A DNA stretch of 64,000 nt, taken from assembly GCA_964563105.1 (NCBI GenBank), contig CAZLXM010000006.1, forward strand, positions 1 to 64,000. The letters run 5' to 3'. The notes beneath the pieces are model-generated. The model made no database searches and was not told the DNA's origin. It was given only the letters and a program-made list of their open reading frames with translations. Made by a program: the position numbers and the translations under genes. Source of the DNA: CAYVTV01 sp964563105 (GTDB lineage: Bacteria > Bacteroidota > Bacteroidia > Bacteroidales > GCA-2748055). This document shows positions 8,799 through 17,700 of this stretch, one piece after another (within the stretch, counting starts at the first letter, position 1; each line of letters begins with the position of its first letter).

Positions 8799-8902
8799 TT
8801 AATAAGTGGCCTAAATCCATTATTATAGATAAATCAAAATGGAGACAAGTAATGCGTTTAGTATTATTTATTTTTTAGCTAGTAATTAAATGTATTTTAT
8901 TG

Positions 8903-8910
8903 TAATTTTG
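8903..8910 (+). promoter_or_regulatory. -7 box of the DUF6702 operon
   Basis: TAATTTTG is a perfect TAnnTTTG element 16 bp before the GTG start at 8926. The -33 region is poor (TTAG near 8876). The expected 5' untranslated region is only about 10 nt. Confidence 0.45.
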
Positions 8911-8925
8911 TTAAAAACAATTTAA

Positions 8926-9426
8926 GTGAGGATAAAGGATATATTTACTGGTATTTTAGCGTTTATTTGTTTTTTTAATGTATACGCCCATCCAATTCAT
9001 GTATCTGTATCAAATTTTGAATTTACCGGAGAAACAAGCCTTGTGGCTGTAAAATTATTCAAAGATGATTTACAATTAGCAATATATCATAATTATAATG
9101 TTGAAATCCCTCTTGAGAATATTGGAGATTCCATTTATTCCGAGATAATTCTTAAATATTTGTTTGATAACATGTTTGTTTACCTGAGTAAAAAAGATAC
9201 TTTTAATCTGTCATATGAAGGAAATGAATTTAATGAAGAAGCTATCTGGCTCTATTTTTCGGCAGGAAATTTGTTAAAAATTGATAGTGTATTTCTTGTT
9301 AACACGATTTTTCTGGATATTTATGAAGATCAAACAAATCTTGTGATAATTAACTATATGGGAAAGCAAACAGGGCATCGTTTTAATATCATAAATACTG
9401 AAAAGGAGATCAGTTTAAATGAGTAA
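8926..9426 (+). CDS. DUF6702 family secreted protein
   Basis: A 166-residue exported protein of unknown function. A signal peptide covers residues 1-21 (hydrophobic GILAFICFFNVYA) and the mature part begins HPIHVSVSNFEF, the typical opening of DUF6702 proteins of Bacteroidota, followed by VKLFKDDLQLAI. The rest is predicted beta-rich with acidic surface. The start is GTG 8926, chosen because it gives a complete signal peptide and lies just after a good -7 box. The stop overlaps the start of the large type IX cargo gene by 8 bp, so the two are translationally coupled; DUF6702 proteins elsewhere are often encoded beside metalloproteases and surface proteins. Confidence 0.75.
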   Translation: MRIKDIFTGILAFICFFNVYAHPIHVSVSNFEFTGETSLVAVKLFKDDLQLAIYHNYNVEIPLENIGDSIYSEIILKYLFDNMFVYLSKKDTFNLSYEGNEFNEEAIWLYFSAGNLLKIDSVFLVNTIFLDIYEDQTNLVIINYMGKQTGHRFNIINTEKEISLNE

Positions 9427-12049
9427 GTGCTTAGCTATAATATATAAACTGCAATTTATTTTACTGCTTTTTTATGCTTTTTTACCCGGGGCATTTGCAA
9501 CACATAATCGTGCGGGAGAAATAACTTTAAAGCAAATAAGTGAATTAACTTATGAGATAACTATCACCACTTATACCTACACACTCAGTGCAGCAGACCG
9601 TAATCAGCTGGATGTAAATTGGGGAGATAATTCAACTTCTGTTGCTCCCAGAGTTGATCTTATGCAATTACCGAACTTTTACAGAAAAAATATTTATAAA
9701 GCCCAACATACTTATCCCGGACCCGGGACATACCAGATAGTTGTACAAGATCCTAATAGAAATTTCGGGGTAAAAAACATACCGAATTCGGTAAATGTAT
9801 ATTTTTCAGTAAAAACCATTATTACCATAAACCCTCAAATTGGCAAAAACAGTACTCCGGTCCTGATGAACCCTCCTTATGACAAAGCTGCCCTTGGTCA
9901 GAAATTCATTCATAATCCTGCAGCTTTTGATTCTGATGGTGACAGCATTTCTTATAGTTTATCTGTTTGTACGGAATACAATGGTAAACCTATTGCAAAT
10001 TATTCTTTACCCGATGCAAGCGATACATTATATGTAGATCCTTTTTCCGGGGATCTCGTATGGAATACGCCAACCGATACCGGAATCTATAATATAGCCA
10101 TGAATATTGAAGAATGGCGAAAAGGAGTTAAAATAGGAAATATTGTGAGGGATATGCAAATAGAGGTATTCAGAACTACTAATAATCCCCCTTTGAATGA
10201 TTCTCTTCCAGGTTTATGTGTCGAGGCCGGAAAATTGATTAATTACGATATAGTAAGTACTGATCCTGATCAGGATAATATGGTGCATTTTCTTACCGGC
10301 GGACCTTATGGCGTCAGTGTAAATCCTGCAACAGACAGCATAATCCATAGTAAACCGGGTAAACTGGTAACCGGATTTAGCTGGCAAACTACATGTGATC
10401 ATGTAAGGTCTCAACCTTACACTTTAATAGTTAAAACAGAAGATACAAATTCGGAATTTGTTCTGGTTGCAATTGATAATATGCAGATAAATGTGCTTGG
10501 ACCTGCCCCCGAAAATCCACAGCTATTGCCTGGATCTGCTTCCATCAGGGTTTCATGGGATAAAAGCCGTTGTGATAATGTTGTTGGTTATAATATTTAT
10601 CGAAAAGAAGGCCCTTCAAGCTACATTATAGATTCCTGTACATATGGTTTACCTGCAAACACCGGATTTATTAAAGCCGGTTCCGTTAATTCGATAAATG
10701 ATACTGTTTTTAATGATAATAATAACGGAGCCGGACTGCTTCAAAGTACCGAATATTGCTATAGAATAGTTGCTGTATTTCCTGATGGTTCAGAAAGTTA
10801 TCCTTCTGAAGAAGTGTGTTCCACACTAAGTCCGGGATTACCTTCCCTGCTTAATGCCTCTGTAAGTAACCATGATCCGGTAAATGGCTCCGTTTTTATT
10901 TCATGGATTAAGCCAAAAGACATTGATACACAAGTAGCTAAAGGGCCTTATGAATATCTTGTGTACAGGGGTGAAGACTTATGGGGCCATAATATGGGCC
11001 TGATTACCGGCATTCCGACAACTGACCTGAATGATACAACATATCTGGATTCAGGTATCAATACGCTTCGATATCCTTATTCTTATTCAGTGGAGTTATA
11101 TAATAATGAACCCGGAAACCGCTTTATGATTGGAAATGCGGAAATAGCATCTACCCTTTATCCGGAAATTACCGGGTTAGCAAATCAGTTAGACCTGAAG
11201 TTTAAAAATAACGTCCCATGGATTAATTATGAATATGTAATATACCGTTCCCATTCATTAAATGGTGTCTATGATTCGCTTGATGTAACCACTGTTTCAG
11301 AATATTCAGATAAAAATCTGACAAATAATATGGAATATTGTTATTATATAAAAGCAAAAGGAAAAAGGACAGATAATGGAATTGAATACTTTACGGAAAA
11401 TTTATCACACAGAGTTTGTGCCACACCTCAGGATACTTTTCCTCCATGTCCTCCGCAACTAATGGTTTATTCTATTTGTGACAGTATGTTTAACAGGTTG
11501 ATATGGACAAATCCGAATAATCTATGTGCTGATGATGTAGTAAAATATTATATATATTATTGGCCCGAATTGGATATGCAGCCCGAATTGATTGATAGTA
11601 CTTTGAATCCGGAAGATACCACTTATCTTCATTACCCTGTTGGGGCCCTTGCCGGCTGCTATTACGTCACTGCAATAGATTCATTTGAAAATGAAAGCAT
11701 TCCCTCCCCTGTTATTTGTGTTGATGAATGTTTTTCATATCAGATCCCAAATGTATTTAGTCCAAATGGAGATGGTATAAACGATATTTTAAGGCCTTTT
11801 GAATTCCAGGAAGTAGAATATATTGATCTTAAAATATATAATCGATGGGGGCAATTAGTTTATGAAACAGATGATCCTCTGATAAACTGGGATGGAAAGC
11901 ATAAAGACACTAATGATCTTGTTTCTCAAGGTGTATACTATTATATATGTGATGTTTATGAGAAGCGTTTAACCGGGGTTGAGCCTCGTAACATTACAGG
12001 ATTTGTTTATGTCTATTCGGAAAAAGGTGCAGTTATAAATCCAGATTAA
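9419..12049 (+). CDS. Large surface protein with fibronectin-like domains and gliding-motility type IX tail
   Basis: A secreted multidomain protein of 876 residues. A signal peptide at 1-28 (LLLFYAFLPGAFA) is followed by a THNRAGEI segment and a PKD-like domain (DVNWGDNS, HTYPGPGTYQIV), a cadherin-like region with FDSDGDSISYSL and STDPDQDNMV, and three or four fibronectin type III-like repeats with paired cysteines (SVRVSWD-like strands, EYCYRIVAV, EYCYYIKA, GCYYVTA). The last 95 residues are a CHU_C/gliding-motility C-terminal domain (VFSPNGDGINDILRP, YNRWGQLVYET, VSQGVYYYICD), which in this phylum directs export by the type IX system as a type B signal. No catalytic domain is seen, so adhesion or matrix function is inferred. 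Confidence 0.85.
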   Translation: MSKCLAIIYKLQFILLLFYAFLPGAFATHNRAGEITLKQISELTYEITITTYTYTLSAADRNQLDVNWGDNSTSVAPRVDLMQLPNFYRKNIYKAQHTYPGPGTYQIVVQDPNRNFGVKNIPNSVNVYFSVKTIITINPQIGKNSTPVLMNPPYDKAALGQKFIHNPAAFDSDGDSISYSLSVCTEYNGKPIANYSLPDASDTLYVDPFSGDLVWNTPTDTGIYNIAMNIEEWRKGVKIGNIVRDMQIEVFRTTNNPPLNDSLPGLCVEAGKLINYDIVSTDPDQDNMVHFLTGGPYGVSVNPATDSIIHSKPGKLVTGFSWQTTCDHVRSQPYTLIVKTEDTNSEFVLVAIDNMQINVLGPAPENPQLLPGSASIRVSWDKSRCDNVVGYNIYRKEGPSSYIIDSCTYGLPANTGFIKAGSVNSINDTVFNDNNNGAGLLQSTEYCYRIVAVFPDGSESYPSEEVCSTLSPGLPSLLNASVSNHDPVNGSVFISWIKPKDIDTQVAKGPYEYLVYRGEDLWGHNMGLITGIPTTDLNDTTYLDSGINTLRYPYSYSVELYNNEPGNRFMIGNAEIASTLYPEITGLANQLDLKFKNNVPWINYEYVIYRSHSLNGVYDSLDVTTVSEYSDKNLTNNMEYCYYIKAKGKRTDNGIEYFTENLSHRVCATPQDTFPPCPPQLMVYSICDSMFNRLIWTNPNNLCADDVVKYYIYYWPELDMQPELIDSTLNPEDTTYLHYPVGALAGCYYVTAIDSFENESIPSPVICVDECFSYQIPNVFSPNGDGINDILRPFEFQEVEYIDLKIYNRWGQLVYETDDPLINWDGKHKDTNDLVSQGVYYYICDVYEKRLTGVEPRNITGFVYVYSEKGAVINPD

Positions 12050-13260
12050 TGCAACGAAATTTATTTTTATTCTGCCTGATTTTAAATATAATTTACATTC
12101 AGGCCCAAACGCTACCCGACAATAATCTGTTAAAAGGTATTGTTTCATGGGAAAAGCAGGAATATGATTCTGCAATTATATATTTTAATGCTTCACAGGA
12201 AGAACTGAAAAATTATCCTTCAATTTGCCTGTTAGCAGGAAAATCATTTCTGGAAACCGGGCAGAATGAAAAAGCGGTCCAGGAATTCATGAAAGCTGAA
12301 AAAAAAGATAAGGGCTTTGCTTCTTATTGGATTTCAAAGACCTATGCCAGAATGGGAAATGTTGAAAAAACCCTTGAATACCTTTCAATTAATTTAAATT
12401 CTAAATATAAAGAACCCGAGAAAAAAATATTGTTGGATAAAGATTTTCAAAAAGTTGAAAAATCTATTGAATGGAAAGAATTTTGGAAAGACGAAAAATA
12501 TTATTCTTCCTTTGATGCTGCGTTGGCAGAAGCTGACTATCTGCTAAATACAGAAAATTATCCCGAAGCCTTAACATTTATAAATAACAACCTTCCAAAA
12601 GCATATCGTAAATCACCTTTATATGCGAAAAGATCAAGTGTTTATTTAAACATGAATAATTACAGAATGGCCCTTGAAGACATTAGCAAGGCTATAGAGG
12701 GTGACAGAAGAAATGCAGGATTAATACTTAAGAGAGCGGATATTAACGTTAAATTGGAACGATATAAGCAGGCATTGGAAGATTTTGACTTTGTTTTGAA
12801 AGATGACCCATATAAAATTCATATTTATCCGCAAAGGGCAATTGTAAGGAATTTAAATGGCTTATATGATGATGCAATAAGCGATATGAATTTTTATTTG
12901 ACTTATTTCCCTGAAGATCATTCAATATGGTATGAATTTGGTAAAATTCATTTTGCCAATCAAAAGTATTTTGGTGCTCTTGACTGTTTTCATAAAGCCC
13001 TGCAATATGAACAGAGTTTACCTGAATATTATGAGGCCAGAGGTGAAACATTTCTTAGAACAAAAACATATAAATCTGCAGCTAATGATTTTGGAATGTC
13101 CCTGGACATAAATCCCCTCAATCCACAAGCTTATCTTAAGAAGGGAATTGCCACCCTCAACTTAAACAACATTGAAGAAGCCTGTTTTTATTTTGAAATG
13201 GCAAAAAAGCAGGGTTTAATTGAAGCTGAAACATATTTGCTTAAGCATTGTAAACAATAA
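12049..13260 (+). CDS. Exported TPR-repeat protein
   Basis: A 403-residue protein with a signal peptide (LFLFCLILNIIYIQAQ) and about eight tetratricopeptide repeats. The clearest are at residues 165-195 (LYAKRSSVYLNMNNYRMAL), 200-235 (LILKRADINVKLERYKQAL), 270-300 and 300-335 (YYEARGETFLRTKTYKSAA). Such repeats bind other proteins. The ATG overlaps the stop codon of the type IX cargo gene (TAATG), so the two are coupled; an accessory role in handling or anchoring that surface protein is possible but not shown. Confidence 0.8.
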   Translation: MQRNLFLFCLILNIIYIQAQTLPDNNLLKGIVSWEKQEYDSAIIYFNASQEELKNYPSICLLAGKSFLETGQNEKAVQEFMKAEKKDKGFASYWISKTYARMGNVEKTLEYLSINLNSKYKEPEKKILLDKDFQKVEKSIEWKEFWKDEKYYSSFDAALAEADYLLNTENYPEALTFINNNLPKAYRKSPLYAKRSSVYLNMNNYRMALEDISKAIEGDRRNAGLILKRADINVKLERYKQALEDFDFVLKDDPYKIHIYPQRAIVRNLNGLYDDAISDMNFYLTYFPEDHSIWYEFGKIHFANQKYFGALDCFHKALQYEQSLPEYYEARGETFLRTKTYKSAANDFGMSLDINPLNPQAYLKKGIATLNLNNIEEACFYFEMAKKQGLIEAETYLLKHCKQ

Positions 13261-13263
13261 TTT

Positions 13264-13794
13264 ATGATGGATTCAAAACATATCAGGAACAATGCAATTT
13301 TGGCAGGATTGAAATCCGGAAAGGAAGATACTATTCTTTCAGCAATTGAAGATATACGAATACATGGGAATATTGATATTTTTCCTGAGCTTCTTTCATT
13401 AATATCTGAAAACACTTCGGAAACCATTGTTAATTCTGCCATAAGGGTGTTGAATGACCTTAAAGAACCTGGAGTAGTTCCGCTTATTGCCGAATCACTT
13501 AACTCATTCAAAGGAAATCCCAATTTGCGGTTACTTGTTGCTTCCTGTTGGCAAAACGGATTAGATTTTTCCCCATATTTAACACTCTTTGTTGACCTTG
13601 CATTATCCGAAGAAATTGAGGTAGCTATTGAAGCATATAGTGTCATTGAAGAAAATATTCACAACCTTGATATTAATGAAAAAAAGAAACTTGCAGAACT
13701 CATAAAACATAAAGCTCAAACCTCATCCAATGAATGTAAAATAAAATTGTTACTTGAGCTGGTTTATTCACTTAATGCCATTGACGACTATTAA
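13264..13794 (+). CDS. HEAT-repeat-like protein
   Basis: A 176-residue, all-helical soluble protein. It begins MDSKHIRNNAILAGLKSGKE and has repeated helix pairs such as ILSAIEDIRIHGNIDIFPELLSL and NSAIRVLNDLKEPGVVPLIA that resemble HEAT or PBS-lyase repeats. It starts 3 bp after the TPR gene and ends the four-gene run that begins at 8926. Its 3' end overlaps the stop of the convergent dihydroorotate-dehydrogenase-like gene by 4 bp. Its role is unknown. Confidence 0.75.
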   Translation: MMDSKHIRNNAILAGLKSGKEDTILSAIEDIRIHGNIDIFPELLSLISENTSETIVNSAIRVLNDLKEPGVVPLIAESLNSFKGNPNLRLLVASCWQNGLDFSPYLTLFVDLALSEEIEVAIEAYSVIEENIHNLDINEKKKLAELIKHKAQTSSNECKIKLLLELVYSLNAIDDY

Positions 13795-14768
13795 TGTTGT
13801 GAAGAAAAGTATTTCATAAATTGAGCTCTTTCATAAACTGCAGGGTCCGGGATGTTTATATAATTCATTTTCCCTTTAAATTCATCCACTGAAGTATACT
13901 TGTTCTGGATCATCCACTCTTCAAATTTATCAATCATTTCGGTCAGATATTCCGGCCCTTTTTTATAAAGTACGGAACAAACCTGAGTTGCTTTAGCTCC
14001 GGCGAGGATAAGCTTAACTGCAGCCTCCCATGAATGTATTCCAGTAGATGCTGCAATATCTATTTCTTCAACAGTGCTGGATATTATTCCTATCCATCTT
14101 AAAGTATTTCTAATATCTGAGGGTGAACTAAAAACTTCAGAGGAACCAAAAGTCATATCATTCAGATTAATATCCGGTTCATAATAGCGATTAAATAAAA
14201 CAACAGCATTGACTTTCCGGTAATACAGGTTATTTACCATATTAGTCAGATTGGTAAAATTAGGCCCGATTTTAATGATAACCGGTATTGATACTATTTT
14301 TCTGATCCCGCTGATCAGGTCAAGATAAATTTTTTCGTAATCGGCTGAGCTTTTATTAACGTCAACAGGAAGGATATAAGCATTTAATTCAATTGCATCG
14401 GCTCCTGCTTCCTGAATTTTTGATGCAAACTTCATCCATTCACTTGCCGAAATACAGTTAATACTGGCAATAACGGGAATTTTGACTGCTTTTTTTGCAT
14501 CTTTCACTAAATTAAGATACTCAGTAAGTGAATTACTTCTTGAATAGTGACGAACATAGTCCAGAGCTTCCGGATAATCGGTTCCTTCAAGCAGCCTTCC
14601 GGTTTCGTGGGTTATTTGTTCTTCAAATAGTGATTTTAAAACTATGGCGCCGGCACCAAGCTGATCAAACTTTCTGATTTTATCAACACTATTTGTAAGT
14701 CCTGAACTACTTATAATAAATGGATTACGTAGTTTAAGCCCGGCATAAGTAACGGAAAGATTTGCCAT
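13791..14768 (-). CDS. Dihydroorotate dehydrogenase-like flavoprotein
   Basis: A 325-residue protein with the FMN-binding TIM-barrel fold of class 1 dihydroorotate dehydrogenases: opening LSVTYAGLKLRNPFIISSSG, IPVIIKIGPNFT, and the C-terminal phosphate-binding strand LILAGAKATQVCSVLY. At the active-site loop it reads ELNAYILPVDVN instead of the NxSCPN motif that carries the catalytic base of true PyrD, so dihydroorotate oxidation is doubtful. Proteins of this kind are usually annotated as PyrD-like and have no proven substrate. It is the last gene of the minus-strand serine run, 10 bp after the yggS-type gene. Confidence 0.8.
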   Translation of the reverse strand: MANLSVTYAGLKLRNPFIISSSGLTNSVDKIRKFDQLGAGAIVLKSLFEEQITHETGRLLEGTDYPEALDYVRHYSRSNSLTEYLNLVKDAKKAVKIPVIASINCISASEWMKFASKIQEAGADAIELNAYILPVDVNKSSADYEKIYLDLISGIRKIVSIPVIIKIGPNFTNLTNMVNNLYYRKVNAVVLFNRYYEPDINLNDMTFGSSEVFSSPSDIRNTLRWIGIISSTVEEIDIAASTGIHSWEAAVKLILAGAKATQVCSVLYKKGPEYLTEMIDKFEEWMIQNKYTSVDEFKGKMNYINIPDPAVYERAQFMKYFSSQH

Positions 14769-14778
14769 AAAAAATATT

Positions 14779-15456
14779 TTAGTTATGTTTTATTCTTTCA
14801 CCAAATATAAGACTTCCTATACGAATTATGGTAGCACCTTCTTCAATTGCGATTTTATAATCGCCGGTCATTCCTATTGATTTTTCCTTAAAATACTCAG
14901 AATGAGGAAAATATTTATTTTTTATATGATTAAAATAATTTGTAAGTACTTTAAATTCCTGCCTTACCTGTTCCATATCAGATGTGAAGGAAGCCATAGC
15001 CATCAAGCCATTTATTGAGATATTGGAAAATGACCTGTATTCACCGGAAGAAAGCAGATTTTCTGCTTCTTCAAGTGACAAACCATATTTACTTTCTTCA
15101 GTTGCAATATACATTTGAAGCAGGCACTTAATATTTCTATTATTTTTTCTGGCTTCTTTATTTATTTCACGAAGGATTTTCAGACTGTCAACCGAATGTA
15201 TCATTTCTATGAAAGGTGCAATATACTTTACCTTGTTACTCTGAAGGTGCCCGATCATATGCCATTCAATATCTTCTGGCAATTCAGGGCTTTTTGAAAT
15301 TAATTCCTGTACTTTATTTTCTCCAAAAACCTTATATCCAGATTGATAAACCTCGCTGATAATATCAACCGGCACAGTCTTTGTCACGGCTACCAAAGTA
15401 ATACCTGAAGGAAGACTTTTTAATAAATCATTAATATTACTTACAACAGGATTCAA
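14779..15456 (-). CDS. YggS-type PLP homeostasis protein
   Basis: A 225-residue alanine-racemase-fold protein that binds pyridoxal phosphate and buffers its level. The PLP lysine lies in VAVTKTVP near residue 25; other family motifs are GENKVQEL, EWHMIGHLQSNKVKYI, the SVDSLKI strand, and the phosphate loop SIGMTGDYKIAIEEGATIIRIG. The start appears to be TTG 15456, because an in-frame TAG lies 15 nt upstream and no upstream ATG exists. It lies in the serC/serA run; SerC and GcvP-type enzymes of one-carbon metabolism use PLP, which gives the neighbourhood some logic. Confidence 0.9.
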   Translation of the reverse strand: MNPVVSNINDLLKSLPSGITLVAVTKTVPVDIISEVYQSGYKVFGENKVQELISKSPELPEDIEWHMIGHLQSNKVKYIAPFIEMIHSVDSLKILREINKEARKNNRNIKCLLQMYIATEESKYGLSLEEAENLLSSGEYRSFSNISINGLMAMASFTSDMEQVRQEFKVLTNYFNHIKNKYFPHSEYFKEKSIGMTGDYKIAIEEGATIIRIGSLIFGERIKHN

Positions 15457-15479
15457 ATATATTTTCTATAACAGTAAAA

Positions 15480-16730
15480 TTAATCCAGTGAATGAATAAC
15501 AAGTCCGCTGCGTAGTTTAGGTTCGAACCAGGTTGTTTTGGGAGGCATAATATTTCCTGTATCAGCAATATTCATAAGTTGTTTCATACTTACCGGATAT
15601 AAGGCAAATGCTGCTTTCATTTCCCCGCTGTCAACTCTTTTCTTTAGCTCACCCAATCCTCTTATACCTCCTACAAAATCAATTCTGTTCGACTTCCTAA
15701 GATCTTTAATATCAAGCAATGGTGTTAAAATATATTCTGAAAGAATAGTAACATCAAGACAAAGAATAGGATCATGATCATTAATACATAATTCTTCTTT
15801 CAAACTAAGCGAATACCAGTTATCTTCAATATACAGGCTAAAGTTATGAATTTTAGCCGGTTTATAAATATCTTTTCCTTTAAACTCAATATGAAAATTT
15901 TTTTCCAGTTGCCTGATAAATTCTTCAGCACTCATTCCATTCAGATCTTTAACAAGTCTGTTGTAATCAATTATTGATAATTGACTTTCGGGAAAATGAA
16001 CTGCCATAAAAAAGTTATACTCTTCCTCACCTGTATGTGAAGGATTATTGGCTTTTCTTTCCATTCCCACATGAGCAGCGGCTGCAGTTCTATGATGCCC
16101 GTCTGCTACATATGTAAAAGGTATTTCTTCGCTAAAGATACGGGTTATCTCATTTATTACGGCCTTATCCTTTATTATCCAAAAATGATGACCAATATCA
16201 TCATTAGTATTAAAATCATACTCAGGCTTATTTTTAACAATACCGGAAATTATCTCATCTATTTGAAAATTATCAGGATATGCGAAAAAGACAGGTTCAC
16301 AATTAAAGTTAGTAACCCTTATATGGTTCATCCTGTCTTCTTCTTTATCAAATCTGGTAAGCTCATGTTTTCGGATTACACCATTAATATAATCTTCTAT
16401 TGAAGCACATGCAACAAGGCCATATTGGGTTTTTCCAGCCATTGTTTGTGCATAAACATAATAATACTCATCATTATCAACAGTAAATATTTTTTCTTTG
16501 ATCAGTTTGTTGAGTATATTTTTAGCCTTCTGATATACCTGCATTGAATGGATATCGACATCTTCCGGCAGGTTGACTTCAGCTTTAACAACATGAAGGA
16601 AAGAATGGGGATTTGATCTTACTTCTTCCCTTGCTTCTTCAGAATCAAGCACATCATAAGGCCTTGAAGCAATTTGTGCAACGAGTTCCTTCTGTGGTCT
16701 GTAACCTTTAAAAGGTTTAATTATAGCCAT
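15480..16730 (-). CDS. DUF1015 family protein linked to serine biosynthesis
   Basis: A 416-residue soluble protein with the DUF1015 signatures: N-terminal FKGYRPQKELVAQIASRPYD, the central VADGHHRTAAA motif near residue 210, and the C-terminal ALYPVSMKQLMNIADTG and PKTTWFEPKLRSG. The DGHHR-type motif resembles that of ParB/sulfiredoxin-fold serine kinases (SerK, SbnI). It is encoded 36 bp downstream of serA and transcribed with serC and serA, an arrangement also seen in other anaerobes. A phosphoserine- or serine-related activity is therefore a reasonable inference, but no biochemical role is established for the family as far as I know. Confidence 0.85.
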   Translation of the reverse strand: MAIIKPFKGYRPQKELVAQIASRPYDVLDSEEAREEVRSNPHSFLHVVKAEVNLPEDVDIHSMQVYQKAKNILNKLIKEKIFTVDNDEYYYVYAQTMAGKTQYGLVACASIEDYINGVIRKHELTRFDKEEDRMNHIRVTNFNCEPVFFAYPDNFQIDEIISGIVKNKPEYDFNTNDDIGHHFWIIKDKAVINEITRIFSEEIPFTYVADGHHRTAAAAHVGMERKANNPSHTGEEEYNFFMAVHFPESQLSIIDYNRLVKDLNGMSAEEFIRQLEKNFHIEFKGKDIYKPAKIHNFSLYIEDNWYSLSLKEELCINDHDPILCLDVTILSEYILTPLLDIKDLRKSNRIDFVGGIRGLGELKKRVDSGEMKAAFALYPVSMKQLMNIADTGNIMPPKTTWFEPKLRSGLVIHSLD

Positions 16731-16766
16731 ATTATAACTACTTAGAAAATAAATTATGAGCTATTT

Positions 16767-17690
16767 CTACTTATTCACCTGAAAAGTAGTATCTCCTGTA
16801 TTAAAAAAAGATATAATTTGCCGGGCAGCAGCAATTCCGGCATTGTTATTTGCTTCTTCAGTTTGTGCCCCTGCTTTTTTGGGGGTGAAGAAAAATCTTC
16901 CTTCATATTTTTCAATAATTTGCTGCTTACAATCGGGAGCGACATCGGAGATATATCGAAAATCATTTCTTTCTTCAAACATTTTTAATAATGAAGGTTC
17001 ATGGATTATTTCCTTTCGTGCAGTATTAATCAATGTAGCACCCGCAGGCATAAGGCCCATAAGTTTATAATTTACCGATTCTCTGGTTACCTCGCTCAAA
17101 GGGGTATGCAATGAAATATATTGGCATTTACTATAAAGATCTTCCTCTTTTTTCTCAACATAAATGCCATCATGTTCCATAATAACCTGGTCAATGAACG
17201 GGTCATATGCATGCACTTTCATCCCGAACCCTTTAGTTATGGATGCCATAAGCCGTCCTACATATCCATATGCAAATATGCCAATTGTTTTACCTCTTAA
17301 CTCACTACCGGTTGTACCGTTAAAACCGTGACGATTAAGATATAGCATCATACCTACAGCCAGTTCGGCAACGGCATTTGAGTTTTGACCGGGAGTGTTC
17401 ATTGCAATAACATTATGATTTGAAGCTTCCTTTAAATCAATATTATCGTATCCTGCTCCAGCCCTTACAACAATTTCCAGGTTATTTACTGATTCGAAAA
17501 CTTGTTTATCCACCTTATCTGATCTGATAATTAATGCATTCACATCTTTAACTGCATTTAATAAATCATTCTTATCTGTATATTTTTCAAGTAATACAAA
17601 ACTAAAACCTGCCTGTTCAATAACGGCTTTAATATTATTTACTGCAGCTTTTGAAAAAGGCTTTTCAGTAGCGACCAATACTTTTTTCAT
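16767..17690 (-). CDS. serA: D-3-phosphoglycerate dehydrogenase, short form
   Basis: A 307-residue NAD-dependent dehydrogenase that makes 3-phosphohydroxypyruvate, the first step of serine synthesis. Substrate-domain motifs VRAGAGYDNIDL and NTPGQNSNAVAEL, the nucleotide-binding GIFAYGYVGRLMA and catalytic NTARKEI are present. There is no C-terminal ACT domain, so serine feedback through that domain is absent. The position of the usual catalytic histidine reads TPKKAGAQTEEA, a lysine typical of Bacteroidota SerA rather than damage. ATG 17690 (MKKVLVATEKPF) is preferred to the upstream TTG at 17717, which would overlap serC. It lies 10 bp after serC. Confidence 0.92.
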   Translation of the reverse strand: MKKVLVATEKPFSKAAVNNIKAVIEQAGFSFVLLEKYTDKNDLLNAVKDVNALIIRSDKVDKQVFESVNNLEIVVRAGAGYDNIDLKEASNHNVIAMNTPGQNSNAVAELAVGMMLYLNRHGFNGTTGSELRGKTIGIFAYGYVGRLMASITKGFGMKVHAYDPFIDQVIMEHDGIYVEKKEEDLYSKCQYISLHTPLSEVTRESVNYKLMGLMPAGATLINTARKEIIHEPSLLKMFEERNDFRYISDVAPDCKQQIIEKYEGRFFFTPKKAGAQTEEANNNAGIAAARQIISFFNTGDTTFQVNK

Positions 17691-17700
17691 TTTCTTAATT

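Noticed and set aside
16767..17690. SerA lacking the catalytic histidine
   Set aside because: Lysine at this place (TPKKxGAQT) is normal for the short SerA of Bacteroidota, so it is not damage.
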